Below, piece after piece: positions 25,154-34,175 of a DNA stretch of 64,000 bases; positions within the stretch are counted from its first letter, which is position 1; each line of letters opens with the position of its first letter. Position numbers and translations under genes: made by a program. Source of the DNA: Bacteroidia bacterium. GTDB taxonomy: Bacteria > Bacteroidota > Bacteroidia > Flavobacteriales_D > Cryomorphaceae. The notes under the pieces are model-generated. The model saw only the letters and a program-made list of their open reading frames with translations. It was not told the DNA's origin and ran no database searches. Location of the stretch: the NCBI GenBank assembly GCA_030427905.1, contig JAUICL010000002.1, positions 434,001 through 498,000 of the forward strand, written 5' to 3'.

Positions 25154-25174
25154 TATTTTTAGAGCACTAGACTC

Positions 25175-26422
25175 TTATCTCCAATCTACAATTTCATTGG
25201 CTTCGTACTCACCAGCTTCCAGTTTCACTTTCATGGCTTTAAAAGACTCGATGGTGTATTCCACATCTTCCATTTTGTGAATGGCCGTAGGAATCAATCG
25301 AAGCATGATGACATCTTTTGGTACAACCGGGTAAACTACGATCGAACAGAATATGTTGTAGTTCTCTCTTAGGTCCATGGTGATGTTTGTCGCTTCACCA
25401 AGAGTTCCCTTCAAGAATACCGGTGTAACGGCAGAGTTTGTAACTCCGATATCAAAACCAGCTTCAGTAAGTCCGCTTTGAAGTGCTTTTGCAATTCTCC
25501 AAAGGTTGTCCTTGTGCTCGCTTGAGTTTTGGATCATTTCCAAACGCTTGATAGCACCAGCTACGATAGGCATTGGCAAAGACTTGGCAAAAGTTTGAGA
25601 ACGCATATTGTATCTCAAATACTCGATGATGCTCTCATCACCTGCAACGAATGCACCGATAGTAGCCATCGCTTTAGCGAATGTTCCGAAATACACGTCG
25701 ATTTGATCTTGAACGCCTTGAGCATCTCCAGCTCCGCGTCCATTTTCACCAATCGTACCAAAGCCGTGAGCGTCATCCACGAAAAGACGGAATTTGTACT
25801 GCTCTTTAAACGATACAATCTCCTTCAACCTTCCTTGGTCTCCAGCCATTCCAAAAACACCTTCGGTTACAACGAGAATCCCGCCGCCTGTGTTTTCAGT
25901 CCAGTTCTTTGCTCGCACCAATTGCTTCTCAAAGCTTTCCATGTCGTTGTGTTTAAACACAAAGCGCTTTCCCTGGTGAAGACGAACACCGTCTACCATA
26001 CAGGCGTGCGATTCTGAGTCGTACACAATTACATCGTTTCGATCTACCAAGGCTTCAATAGCCGACTGGCATCCCTGATAACCGTAGTTGAGCAAAAATG
26101 CATCTTCTTTTTGCATGAACTCTGCAAGGTTTTCCTCGAGCTGTTCGTGCAGCGAAGTCTGTCCTGACATCATTCTGGCACCCATCGGGTAAGCCATTCC
26201 CCAGCGCGCAGACGCTTCAGCATCTACTTGTCGTACTTCAGGATGATTCGCTAAACCAAGATAATTGTTGATACTCCATACCAACACTTCTTTACCACGG
26301 AAAGTCATTTTGCGATCGATGTCACCTTCGAGTTTAGGGAAAGTGAAATAACCGTGAGATTCTTTCGCGTGTTTTCCTAATGGACCTCTATTGTCCTTGA
26401 TTTTATCAAATATATCTTGCAT
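25175..26422 (-). CDS. Alpha-oxoamine synthase, probably serine palmitoyltransferase
   Basis: The 415-residue PLP enzyme shows the family landmarks: INNYLGLANHP, SESHACMVDG with the PLP-stacking H139, FVDDAHGFG with D217 and H219, and GTFAKAMATIGAF with the Schiff-base lysine K250. This family condenses acyl-CoA with an amino acid. In Bacteroidota this variant usually serves sphingolipid or sulfonolipid synthesis (serine or cysteate as substrate); KBL or AONS activity cannot be excluded. It is a single cytoplasmic gene with its own promoter, divergent from bamD. Confidence 0.85.
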   Translation of the reverse strand: MQDIFDKIKDNRGPLGKHAKESHGYFTFPKLEGDIDRKMTFRGKEVLVWSINNYLGLANHPEVRQVDAEASARWGMAYPMGARMMSGQTSLHEQLEENLAEFMQKEDAFLLNYGYQGCQSAIEALVDRNDVIVYDSESHACMVDGVRLHQGKRFVFKHNDMESFEKQLVRAKNWTENTGGGILVVTEGVFGMAGDQGRLKEIVSFKEQYKFRLFVDDAHGFGTIGENGRGAGDAQGVQDQIDVYFGTFAKAMATIGAFVAGDESIIEYLRYNMRSQTFAKSLPMPIVAGAIKRLEMIQNSSEHKDNLWRIAKALQSGLTEAGFDIGVTNSAVTPVFLKGTLGEATNITMDLRENYNIFCSIVVYPVVPKDVIMLRLIPTAIHKMEDVEYTIESFKAMKVKLEAGEYEANEIVDWR

Positions 26423-26452
26423 AAAAACGTGATATTCACATTTGTCAAAGCG

Positions 26453-26485
26453 CGAAAGTACTTCTTATCCACAACCTGACCAAAA
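26453..26485 (-). promoter_or_regulatory. Promoter of the serine-palmitoyltransferase-like gene
   Basis: On the minus strand TTTTGG (26480-26485) is followed about 20 bases later by TACTTTCG (26453-26460), close to TAnnTTTG with one mismatch, and the ATG follows 31 bases further. The arrangement is back to back with the bamD promoter. Confidence 0.5.
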
Positions 26486-26537
26486 CTGGCTAAGTGAACA
26501 TACCAACAATAAGCAGTTGTTAAGCCGCGTTAAACAA

Positions 26538-26568
26538 TTTTTGAATCGTTTAAAAGGTGTTATCTTTG
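26538..26568 (+). promoter_or_regulatory. Promoter of the bamD-recN gene series
   Basis: TTTTTG (26538-26543), a 17-base spacer and TATCTTTG (26561-26568) match the Bacteroidota housekeeping promoter TTG-N17-TAnnTTTG exactly. It is the best promoter seen in the window. It lies only 13 bases before the GTG start, so the leader would be very short. Confidence 0.75.
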
Positions 26569-26581
26569 CGCCTTATTTTCA

Positions 26582-27376
26582 GTGTTGAGAGTATTCCTAT
26601 ATATAATCACCCTATTCGTTTTCGCTTCCTGTTCTGAGTACAACAAGGTACTGAAGAGCACAGATGTCGAGTACAAGTACCGCAAAGCGGTGGAGTACTT
26701 TGAGGAAGAAGACTACAACAAAGCTTTGTCTTTATTTGACGAGTTGGGTGCCGTTTATATTGGAACGAATAAAAGTGAAGATGTACATTATTACGTCGCC
26801 GATTGCCATTTCAAACTAAAGGACTACTATTTCGCAAATTACTACTATAAGAATTTTGCGAAAACGTATCCGGCAAGTCCTAGAGCCGAGAATGCGATGT
26901 TTGCAAGTGCCTACTGCAGTTACCTAAACTCTCCTAAGAGTAGCTTAGATCAAACCGACACAGAGCAAGCTTTAGACGAGTTTCAGCTATTCTTGAACCG
27001 GTACCCACGAACGGAACTAAAAGATAGTACAAACAAGATGATCGATGAGCTTAGACTTAAGCTCGAGCGCAAAGCTTTTGATAACGCCAAATTGTATTAT
27101 CTCACAGAAAATTACAAAAGTGCCACTGTAGCACTCGAAAATATGTTGCGAGATTTTCCGGATAGCCCACATCTCGAAGAGATTCGTTTTTTGGTTGTGA
27201 AAAGCTCGTACATCCTAGCAGTAAACAGTATTGAGTCAAAAAAGGAAGAGCGATTAAACGACACGATCGAGAATTATCACAAGTTTATTGACCTCTATCC
27301 AGAGAGCGATTTCTCTAAGGACGCAGAAAAGTATTACGCGGATGCGATTAGAGAACTGGAAAAAATGAAATTCTAA
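26582..27376 (+). CDS. bamD: Outer-membrane assembly lipoprotein BamD
   Basis: The 264-residue lipoprotein has a lipobox (FVFASC, Cys about residue 17) and TPR motifs (YRKAVEYFEEEDYNKALSLF, ADCHFKLKDYYFANYYYKNF, FLNRYPRTELKDSTNKMIDE). It belongs to the BAM complex that folds beta-barrels into the outer membrane and is anchored at the inner leaflet of that membrane. A GTG (26582) or the next codon TTG can serve as start. It leads the conserved Bacteroidota series bamD, rpoZ-like, coaBC, DUF4835, recN. Confidence 0.92.
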   Translation: MLRVFLYIITLFVFASCSEYNKVLKSTDVEYKYRKAVEYFEEEDYNKALSLFDELGAVYIGTNKSEDVHYYVADCHFKLKDYYFANYYYKNFAKTYPASPRAENAMFASAYCSYLNSPKSSLDQTDTEQALDEFQLFLNRYPRTELKDSTNKMIDELRLKLERKAFDNAKLYYLTENYKSATVALENMLRDFPDSPHLEEIRFLVVKSSYILAVNSIESKKEERLNDTIENYHKFIDLYPESDFSKDAEKYYADAIRELEKMKF

Positions 27377-27390
27377 ACTATATTTGGAGC

Positions 27391-27723
27391 ATGAACTTCA
27401 AGAACACAAATGCCGCACGCACTACCGAAACGCGTAACGTGCAAGAGCTTGAAAAGCAGACAGGAAACATTTACGAGTCGATTTCAGTGATGGGCAAGCG
27501 CGCCAATCAGATCTCGGCCGAAATGAAAGAGGAGTTGACAGCGAAGCTTCAAGAGTTTGCTACTACTCAAGACAACCTAGAAGAGATTTTTGAGAATCGC
27601 GAGCAAATCGAGATCTCAAAATTCTACGAACGTCTTCCTAAGCCACACGCTATTGCGGTACAGGAGATGCTAGAAGATAAGATTTATATCCGTCGTCCCG
27701 AAGAGGGGAACGAAGAGAACTAA
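27391..27723 (+). CDS. RNA polymerase omega subunit, Rpb6/RpoZ-like
   Basis: The 110-residue protein has the Bacteroidota omega pattern: NIYESISVMGKRANQISAEM (residues 27-46), the conserved contact region to the beta-prime subunit, then a helical segment and the tail FYERLPKPHAIAVQEMLEDK. It stabilises RNA polymerase assembly. Its stop TAA overlaps the coaBC ATG (TAATG), a gene order found across the phylum. Confidence 0.92.
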   Translation: MNFKNTNAARTTETRNVQELEKQTGNIYESISVMGKRANQISAEMKEELTAKLQEFATTQDNLEEIFENREQIEISKFYERLPKPHAIAVQEMLEDKIYIRRPEEGNEEN

Positions 27724-28928
27724 TGTCGCGGAATTTGCTCGCTGGCAAACGTGTTCTCCTCGGGGTTACGGGGAGCATTGCCGCGTACAAATCTGCGTTT
27801 CTCATTAGAGAATTTGTAAAATCTGGAGCCGAGGTACAAGTCGTTTGTACCCCGGCTGCTTTGGATTTTGTCACTCCCTTAACGCTTTCTACGCTCAGTA
27901 AGCGTCCAGTCTTGGTGGAGCTCATCAAAGATTCTGAGCATGGCGTGTGGAACAATCACGTCGAGTTAGGGCTTTGGGCCGACTTTGTGGTCATAGCCCC
28001 AGCATCGGCCAACACCTTGGCCAAAATGCGGTCAGGTGAAGCGAACAATCTACTTCTCACTACCTTCTTGAGCGCACGCTGTCCTGTCTATTTTGCTCCG
28101 GCAATGGACTTGGATATGCATGCACATCCTGCTAATCAAGACAATATAGCCGAGCTCATATCGCGAGGCCAGATCGAGATTCCATCCGAATCGGGTGAAT
28201 TGGCATCGGGGTTGGTGGGCACTGGCCGCATGGCTGAGCCAGAAACAATTGTTGATTTTATTGCTGACGATCTCAAGGCAAAGTCGCCACTACACGGGCG
28301 TAAAGTCTTGATTACCGCTGGCCCAACTCGTGAGCCGATAGACCCGGTGCGCTATATCGGAAATCGGAGTTCGGGAAAGATGGGGTACGCTATTGCCGAA
28401 GCGGCTGTAATTGCAGGCGCTGATGTAGTGCTGGTTTCAGGTCCAGTATCGATCGATCCACCTGCCGGAGTGAAACTGAAGCAGGTAGAAACAGCTGAAG
28501 AAATGTATCAGGCTGCTTTTCCCGAATTTGAAGATGCAGACATCGCCATTCTAGCGGCTGCAGTTGCCGATTTCACCCCATCGAAAGTTTACGACGAAAA
28601 AGTAAAGAAATCTGATGCTGGGATGGATGTAGAGCTCCAGAAGACAAAGGATATCCTGATGTCTTTAGGAGAAGTGAAGAAGGATCAAATCCTTGTGGGC
28701 TTTGCGCTAGAGTCTGAAAATGAACTCGAAAATGCCAAAGGAAAGCTAGCCAGAAAGAATTGTGATTTAATCGTTTTAAATTCGATTCGAAATGAAGGAG
28801 CGGGATTTGGTTTTGATACCAATCAGGTTACCTTCGTAGAACACAATAATACCACACCATTGGAGTTGATGTCTAAGCGCGAAGTAGCTTCCGCTTTGAT
28901 CGACTACATTTTGAAGAATTTCCTATGA
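27723..28928 (+). CDS. coaBC: Phosphopantothenoylcysteine decarboxylase / phosphopantothenate-cysteine ligase
   Basis: This 401-residue fusion carries two steps of coenzyme A synthesis. The N-terminal flavoprotein half (about 1-185) has [12 protein letters not shown], the catalytic His in [11 protein letters not shown] and [19 protein letters not shown]. The C-terminal ligase half (about 190-401) has [20 protein letters not shown] and [12 protein letters not shown]. Length and motifs are complete. The protein is cytoplasmic. It overlaps the DUF4835 gene downstream by four bases. Confidence 0.96.
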   Translation: MSRNLLAGKRVLLGVTGSIAAYKSAFLIREFVKSGAEVQVVCTPAALDFVTPLTLSTLSKRPVLVELIKDSEHGVWNNHVELGLWADFVVIAPASANTLAKMRSGEANNLLLTTFLSARCPVYFAPAMDLDMHAHPANQDNIAELISRGQIEIPSESGELASGLVGTGRMAEPETIVDFIADDLKAKSPLHGRKVLITAGPTREPIDPVRYIGNRSSGKMGYAIAEAAVIAGADVVLVSGPVSIDPPAGVKLKQVETAEEMYQAAFPEFEDADIAILAAAVADFTPSKVYDEKVKKSDAGMDVELQKTKDILMSLGEVKKDQILVGFALESENELENAKGKLARKNCDLIVLNSIRNEGAGFGFDTNQVTFVEHNNTTPLELMSKREVASALIDYILKNFL

Positions 28929-29827
28929 AGCGAATTGGAATACTGGTTATAGCTGTATTCGGATTTCTGAGTGTAAAAGCTCAGGAGCTCAATTGTCAGG
29001 TAGATGTTATTTATCCCCAGATACAAGGGGTGAACACCCAGATTTTTGATCAAATGAAACAGGACATTTTCGAGTTTATGAATAACCGAAAATGGACCAA
29101 TGATGTGTTTACCATCGAAGAGCGCATTGAGTGCAGCTTGATATTGAACATTACTGAAGCTCGCGCCAGCTCAAATAACTACAGAGCTGAGATCCAGATT
29201 ATTTCTTCAAGACCGGTTTTTAACACCGATTACGAAAGTCCTGTGCTGAATGTGCGCGACACCGAAGTGAACTTTGAATATTTCCAAAACACGCAGTACA
29301 ATTTTAATCCAGATCAGTTTAGAAATAACCTCGTGTCCGTTTTGGCATACTACGCCTACATGGTGATTGGTTTTGACTACGATACGTACAGCCCCAAAGG
29401 CGGCACGCCTTACTTTCAACAGGCACAGCGTATCGTTCAGGCCGCTCAAGTGTCTAACGCAGCCGGTTGGAAAGCTTTTGAAGGCGACAAAAATCGCTAC
29501 TGGCTCGTGGAAGATATCTTGCACAAGACCTTTGAGCCTTTGAGAGAATGTCTCTACTCATACCACCGACTGGGCTTGGATGTAATGAGCGATAAAGCTC
29601 AACAAGGGCGTCAGCAAATACTCACGTCGATCCAGAAATTCAACCAGATTCACCGCATCAAGCCATTGGCATATAATACCCAACAATTTTTCCTGGCAAA
29701 GAGCGATGAGATCGTGAACGTATTTAAAACAGCACCTGTACAAGAGCGAAATATGGCCTATGAGACTCTATCAAAGGTAGATCCGGGAAATATCGCAAAG
29801 TACGATCGGATGCAGAAGGGGAAGTAG
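28925..29827 (+). CDS. DUF4835 family secreted protein
   Basis: The 300-residue protein has a signal peptide ([20 protein letters not shown]) and the DUF4835 pattern: ELNCQVDVIYPQIQGVNTQI, IIGFDYDTYSP-type segment (MVIGFDYDTYSPKGG), RYWLVEDIL and YHRLGLDVMSDK. The role is unknown but the gene is kept between coaBC and recN throughout Bacteroidota. The ATGA overlap with coaBC and the 36-base gap to recN suggest one operon. Confidence 0.9.
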   Translation: MKRIGILVIAVFGFLSVKAQELNCQVDVIYPQIQGVNTQIFDQMKQDIFEFMNNRKWTNDVFTIEERIECSLILNITEARASSNNYRAEIQIISSRPVFNTDYESPVLNVRDTEVNFEYFQNTQYNFNPDQFRNNLVSVLAYYAYMVIGFDYDTYSPKGGTPYFQQAQRIVQAAQVSNAAGWKAFEGDKNRYWLVEDILHKTFEPLRECLYSYHRLGLDVMSDKAQQGRQQILTSIQKFNQIHRIKPLAYNTQQFFLAKSDEIVNVFKTAPVQERNMAYETLSKVDPGNIAKYDRMQKGK

Positions 29828-29863
29828 TAATAGAATAATCACCATTTTCGGAATTGCTGGTTT

Positions 29864-31516
29864 ATGCTGAAATCTCTCACCATTAAGCATTACGCATTGA
29901 TTGATGAACTCAGTGTAGAGTTTGATCAAGGCTTCAATATTATTACTGGTGAAACGGGTTCGGGAAAATCGATCATGCTCGATGCACTGGGTCTGATCAT
30001 TGGCGACCGTGCCGATACTTCTATCGTCAGAACTGGGGCAAAGAAATGCATCGTAGAAGGCTGTTTTGTCTTGAATCACGCTGGAGTCAAGAAGCGATTT
30101 GAAGCTTTAGATCTAGACTTTGAAGAAGAAACCATTGTTCGTCGAGAAGTTTCGTCAAATGGTAAGTCAAGGGCTTTTGTGAATGATACACCTGTGACTT
30201 TGGCTGCGCTGAAGACCTTAGCGGGAGAGTGGGTCGATATTCATTCACAGCACCAGACGCTCGAAGTTCAAAAGAGTAAGTTTCAAATGGGTGCACTCGA
30301 TCGGTTTGGTGGTCATGAAAAGTTGATTGGATCTTATCGAGAAGTATTCAACCAATTTAAAAAGCACGAAACTGATCTTGAAGAACTGCGATCTGAACTA
30401 AGTAAAGGACTCAAACAACAGGATTACTTCCAATTTCAGTGGGAGGAATTAGAAAAGGCCAATCTTGAAAAGTGGGCCGAACAAGATGTTGACCAGGAAT
30501 ATATTGAGCTTGAGAACGCTGGTGAAATCAAATCCAAGTTAGCTCAAGCCCTGAATGCGATAAAAGAAGACGATCAGAGTTCATTAGATCAAATTAAGAA
30601 CGTCGCTCGTATTGTCGAATCTTTGAGCGAGTTTGGCGATGCGTATTCTGAAATGGCGAATCGACTAAACTCCATTGCAATAGAGCTAGATGATTTGGGT
30701 TCGGAATTCTACAACCGAATGGATGGCATCGAGGAGAATCCTGAGCGGATGGCCGAATTGGATGCAGTTCGTTCTTCAATTTTCAATTTGGAGCGCAAGC
30801 ACCAGGTAGAGGGAATCTCAGAACTGATCAGGGTGAAGGAAGAATTGAATTCAAATCTTCAATCCTTAGATCATCTGGAAACGGCCATTGAAGAAAAAGC
30901 GAGCATACTCGATTCCACCAGAAAAGAACTCTTATCAGTAGGGAAGAAGCTCAGTGAAGCGAGAAAAAAATCGAGTGTAACGTTTTCGAAAAAACTCATT
31001 CAACTTGTTGAGACTCTCAACATGAACCATGTTCAATTTGTATTTGAATTTCGTCCATCTGAAGTGCCTACGCGGGATGGCTTGGAGTCGGTACAAGTGC
31101 TTTTTTCGGCAAACAAGGGTCAAAAACCAGCGCCAATTCATGAAGTGGCTTCAGGCGGGGAATTATCTCGTATCATGCTGGCAATCAAAGCGCTTTCAAG
31201 TCATGGAGATGATCGGACCACAATGATTTTTGACGAGATTGATACCGGTGTGAGTGGAGAAGTAGCCAATGCTATGGGGAGGCTTATGCTCGACCTGTCA
31301 GCGTCGCAACAGCTGATCAGTATTACACACTTACCGCAAATCGCATCTAAAGGTAGAAGGCACTTTAGGGTATTGAAGGAAGTATCGGATGAGACGCGAA
31401 CAAACATGCTCAAACTCAGCGATGATGAGCGAATTGTGGAAATAGCCCAAATGTTGAGTGGTGCCAAAACCACCCAGGCTTCCCTAGACAACGCCAGAGA
31501 ATTACTCGCGCAATAG
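29864..31516 (+). CDS. recN: DNA repair protein RecN
   Basis: This 550-residue SMC-like ATPase has a Walker A GETGSGKS (about residues 29-36), the SQHQTLEVQ motif, long coiled-coil arms (about 160-370), the ABC signature VASGGELSRIMLAIKALSS and the Walker B TMIFDEIDTGVSGEVANAMG, then THLPQIAS. RecN acts in double-strand-break repair by bridging DNA ends. Length is standard for RecN. Confidence 0.95.
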   Translation: MLKSLTIKHYALIDELSVEFDQGFNIITGETGSGKSIMLDALGLIIGDRADTSIVRTGAKKCIVEGCFVLNHAGVKKRFEALDLDFEEETIVRREVSSNGKSRAFVNDTPVTLAALKTLAGEWVDIHSQHQTLEVQKSKFQMGALDRFGGHEKLIGSYREVFNQFKKHETDLEELRSELSKGLKQQDYFQFQWEELEKANLEKWAEQDVDQEYIELENAGEIKSKLAQALNAIKEDDQSSLDQIKNVARIVESLSEFGDAYSEMANRLNSIAIELDDLGSEFYNRMDGIEENPERMAELDAVRSSIFNLERKHQVEGISELIRVKEELNSNLQSLDHLETAIEEKASILDSTRKELLSVGKKLSEARKKSSVTFSKKLIQLVETLNMNHVQFVFEFRPSEVPTRDGLESVQVLFSANKGQKPAPIHEVASGGELSRIMLAIKALSSHGDDRTTMIFDEIDTGVSGEVANAMGRLMLDLSASQQLISITHLPQIASKGRRHFRVLKEVSDETRTNMLKLSDDERIVEIAQMLSGAKTTQASLDNARELLAQ

Positions 31517-31539
31517 CCCTAGCGCGAAACGCATTTTTC

Positions 31540-31547
31540 TATATTTG
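31540..31547 (+). promoter_or_regulatory. -7 promoter element of fabI
   Basis: TATATTTG matches TAnnTTTG exactly and stands 27 bases before the fabI ATG, within the 57-base gap after recN. No -33 TTG is seen at the usual distance. Confidence 0.5.
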
Positions 31548-31573
31548 TCCCCTTACTTTAAAGAACCACCATT

Positions 31574-32389
31574 ATGGCCAATAACCTGCTAAAAGGGAAG
31601 AAGGGTATCATTTTCGGAGCCCTAAATGATATGTCGATTGCCTGGAAAGTAGCTCAAAGAGCGCACGAAGAAGGAGCAGAAATAGTTTTGACAAATGCCC
31701 CAATCGCTATGCGAATGGGAGAAATCAATAAACTCGCTGAAGAATGTGGAAATGCTCCAGTCATCCCAGCTGATGCAACCAATATGGACGACCTGAGCAA
31801 CTTGTTTGACCAGGCCATGGAGCACCTAGGTGGAAAAGTTGATTTCGTATTGCACTCTATCGGGATGTCGCCAAACGTGCGAAAGGGAAAGCACTACACC
31901 GATACCAATTACGATTTCTATCACAAGACCATGGACATTTCGGCGATGAGCCTTCACCGCGTTTTGAAAGTAGCCTATGAGAAAGATGCGATCAACGATT
32001 GGGGATCGGTTATTGCCCTGACTTATATCGCTGCGCAGCGCGTATTCCCAGACTACAACGATATGGCAGATGCCAAGTCATTGCTCGAGTCAATCTCTCG
32101 TAGCTTCGGTTACCACTACGGTGTAAAGAAGAAGGTGCGAATCAATACCATCAGCCAGTCGCCAACGGTTACTACGGCCGGTAGCGGGGTGAAAGGGTTT
32201 GACGAATTTGTGGCCTATGCCGATGCAATGAGCCCACTAGGAAATGCTGGAGCTATGGACTGTGCCAATTACGTCATTTCTATGTTTAGCGATTTGACTA
32301 AATACGTGACCATGCAGAACCTATTCCACGATGGAGGGTTCAGCTATACAGGAGTGTCAAACGAGGTGATTGATAAATTCGCCAAATAA
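31574..32389 (+). CDS. fabI: Enoyl-[acyl-carrier-protein] reductase (NADH), FabI type
   Basis: The 271-residue SDR-like enzyme catalyses the last step of each fatty acid elongation cycle. NAD binding starts with GKKGIIFGALNDMSIAWKVA (residues 8-27). The catalytic pair is Y161 and K168 in YNDMADAK (Y-x6-K), with the outer Y151 in ALTYIAAQR. The segment FVLHSIGMSP is the usual FabI strand. The triclosan-type inhibitor site is of the FabI class, so this is not FabV or FabL. It faces the channel gene convergently, 14 bases apart. Confidence 0.95.
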   Translation: MANNLLKGKKGIIFGALNDMSIAWKVAQRAHEEGAEIVLTNAPIAMRMGEINKLAEECGNAPVIPADATNMDDLSNLFDQAMEHLGGKVDFVLHSIGMSPNVRKGKHYTDTNYDFYHKTMDISAMSLHRVLKVAYEKDAINDWGSVIALTYIAAQRVFPDYNDMADAKSLLESISRSFGYHYGVKKKVRINTISQSPTVTTAGSGVKGFDEFVAYADAMSPLGNAGAMDCANYVISMFSDLTKYVTMQNLFHDGGFSYTGVSNEVIDKFAK

Positions 32390-32397
32390 AACGTGAA

Positions 32398-32416
32398 AAT
32401 GGACTAGTTGTCCATT
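32398..32416 (-). terminator. Weak hairpin between fabI and the channel gene
   Basis: A 7-bp stem AATGGAC/GTCCATT with a TAGTT loop covers the stop codon of the channel gene. On the minus strand it is followed by TTTTCACGTTTT, so it could end the channel transcript. Confidence 0.4.
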
Positions 32417-33480
32417 AGACCATATTTACCCAATTCAAGGCGCCATTGAATAGAATTAGTTTCTTCAATGAGCGCCTTGTTTATTCTCTGAAAATCGGGA
32501 TGATTACTCGGCATTGCAAAGCCGTAGAATTTGCTCGAATACTTTGCCGGCGCGATAACAATATCGCCATCTAATTTCGCCTTACTGATCTCATAGCGCA
32601 TCACAGGTTCCTCGTGTACCAGCGCGTCTATTTCTCCATCAATTAGCATGCGCAGTGCTTCATCGGCCGAATTTACTTTGATGTAAGGGACTTTTGAAAG
32701 TGTAAGGAAACGTTCTGCAGAGTAGCTCTCGACCACAGCTATTTTAGACTTTTTCAAATCTTCGATTGAGTGGATGTCAAGCGAAAGTTCATCGACAGTG
32801 AGAAGTGAAGCAACAGACCCAGTGAATGTGCTGATCACCACAACCGCAGTAAACATCCACATCATAGCTACTATTCGGCCACCAACTGTTTTAGGTGTTC
32901 TATCGCCATAGCCTACTGTTGTCATGGTGACGGCACTCCACCAAAAAGCTTCCCAAACACCTTTTCGATCATTTGAGAAATGGTTTTTGTTACGCTTTCG
33001 CTCGAAGAACCAGGTCAGTGTTCCAAAGATTAGTATGAGAATGGCCAATGCCGAAATTCCAGCCAAAAAGCTGAAAGTAAACATCATTCTAAACAGCCGT
33101 TTTAAGATGTTGCTTTCAGAAGCCTTAAATCCAATAGCCAAATTAGAAACCATGAACGGGTGGGTATAGTCTACATCATCCATAAACTGTGCAGCTGGTG
33201 TGGCTGGATTTCCGACTAAATCTACTTCTCTTTCTCGCACAGCTGAGACCAAAGAATCCACGTCGTTGTACGTTTTATAATCAAAATGCAAGTCTAAGTC
33301 AGACTCCATATTATTCAACAGATACATGCAAAGTCCGAAGCGTTCTCCTTCTTCTGTTATCACAAATGGATATTGATCCATAATAGCAACAGTAAGGCTA
33401 TCTTTTGATTGCAAACTTGTAGTGAGCCATAGGCCCACAAAGAGTCCAAATACCTTTTTAAGGCTAAACTTATTAATCAT
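32404..33480 (-). CDS. Ionotropic-glutamate-receptor-like potassium channel (GluR0 type)
   Basis: The 358-residue protein has a signal segment (1-25), the first half of a periplasmic-binding fold S1 (about 28-120), a membrane helix (134-158), a pore helix and selectivity filter TVGYGD (188-193), a second helix with STFTGSVASLLT (217-228), and the second binding half S2 (about 232-358). This S1-TM-pore-TM-S2 layout is that of bacterial GluR0. STFTGSVASLLT parallels the gate motif SYTANLAAFLT of animal receptors. It would be a ligand-gated K+ channel in the inner membrane. The ligand is unclear: the arginine that holds the amino-acid carboxylate is not evident in ATPAAQFMDDVDYTHPF. It overlaps the Nudix gene by 8 bases. 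Confidence 0.9.
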   Translation of the reverse strand: MINKFSLKKVFGLFVGLWLTTSLQSKDSLTVAIMDQYPFVITEEGERFGLCMYLLNNMESDLDLHFDYKTYNDVDSLVSAVREREVDLVGNPATPAAQFMDDVDYTHPFMVSNLAIGFKASESNILKRLFRMMFTFSFLAGISALAILILIFGTLTWFFERKRNKNHFSNDRKGVWEAFWWSAVTMTTVGYGDRTPKTVGGRIVAMMWMFTAVVVISTFTGSVASLLTVDELSLDIHSIEDLKKSKIAVVESYSAERFLTLSKVPYIKVNSADEALRMLIDGEIDALVHEEPVMRYEISKAKLDGDIVIAPAKYSSKFYGFAMPSNHPDFQRINKALIEETNSIQWRLELGKYGLMDN

Positions 33481-34135
33481 GCTGTCTCGTTAGATTCAGA
33501 GTTATCTCATTGGTTTTTATGATGTCGGCCAACTCGCTGAGCATCATGGCTGTGGCGCCCCAAACCACTTCGCCTGCGATATCGAAGTACTTGACCTTTG
33601 ATCGCAATCCATTTTGCCCTAATTCAAGGTATTTTTCCTTCTGCTTCGATGTGTCCAAAAAGGCTTCGAGCGGGGTTTCGATAATTCGATTTACCTCCGT
33701 AGGGTCGGGTATGAAGTCTGGCCTACTGGTGCTAACTGCCAAAAAAGGCGTGACAAAAAAATTGCTAGGCGGAATGTAGACTTGGGTTAAAGGCAGAATC
33801 TTTCTGACCTGTTGCGGATCGATTCCCAGCTCCTCGTTGGCTTCCCGGAGGGCTGTAGCCCAAAGGTCGCTGTCGATTTCTTCCATCTTTCCACCCGGAA
33901 AACTGACCTGCCCGCTATGCACACCGTGGTATGTATTGCGGAGCATGAGCACGGTGTGTACTTTGTTGTGCTTTGGGTAAAGGAGAGCCATGACAGCACT
34001 TTGTCTCGCATGCGGAAAATTGAGCTCAGCTTCTTCGGGTTTCGGTCTTTTAAAATTGATCATTTTTTGCTGGGCTTCCCATCCTGGAAGCGAAGCTGGC
34101 GAGAGCTGACTTAAATTGGCAATGATTTCATCCAC
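33473..34135 (-). CDS. Nudix hydrolase, CoA pyrophosphatase-like (NudL type)
   Basis: The 220-residue enzyme starts at a GTG. The UPF0035 stretch LMLRNTYHGVHSGQVSFPGG leads into the Nudix box (GGKMEEIDSDLWATALREAN then EELGI), with the metal-binding glutamates REANEE. This combination is typical of CoA pyrophosphatases, which cut CoA to phosphopantetheine and 3',5'-ADP. It is upstream of and overlapping the channel gene, which suggests cotranscription but no obvious functional tie. Confidence 0.88.
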   Translation of the reverse strand: MDEIIANLSQLSPASLPGWEAQQKMINFKRPKPEEAELNFPHARQSAVMALLYPKHNKVHTVLMLRNTYHGVHSGQVSFPGGKMEEIDSDLWATALREANEELGIDPQQVRKILPLTQVYIPPSNFFVTPFLAVSTSRPDFIPDPTEVNRIIETPLEAFLDTSKQKEKYLELGQNGLRSKVKYFDIAGEVVWGATAMMLSELADIIKTNEITLNLTRQHD

Positions 34136-34175
34136 AATTCAAATATAGTAAGGAATAGGTTTCGATATTTGCGGA

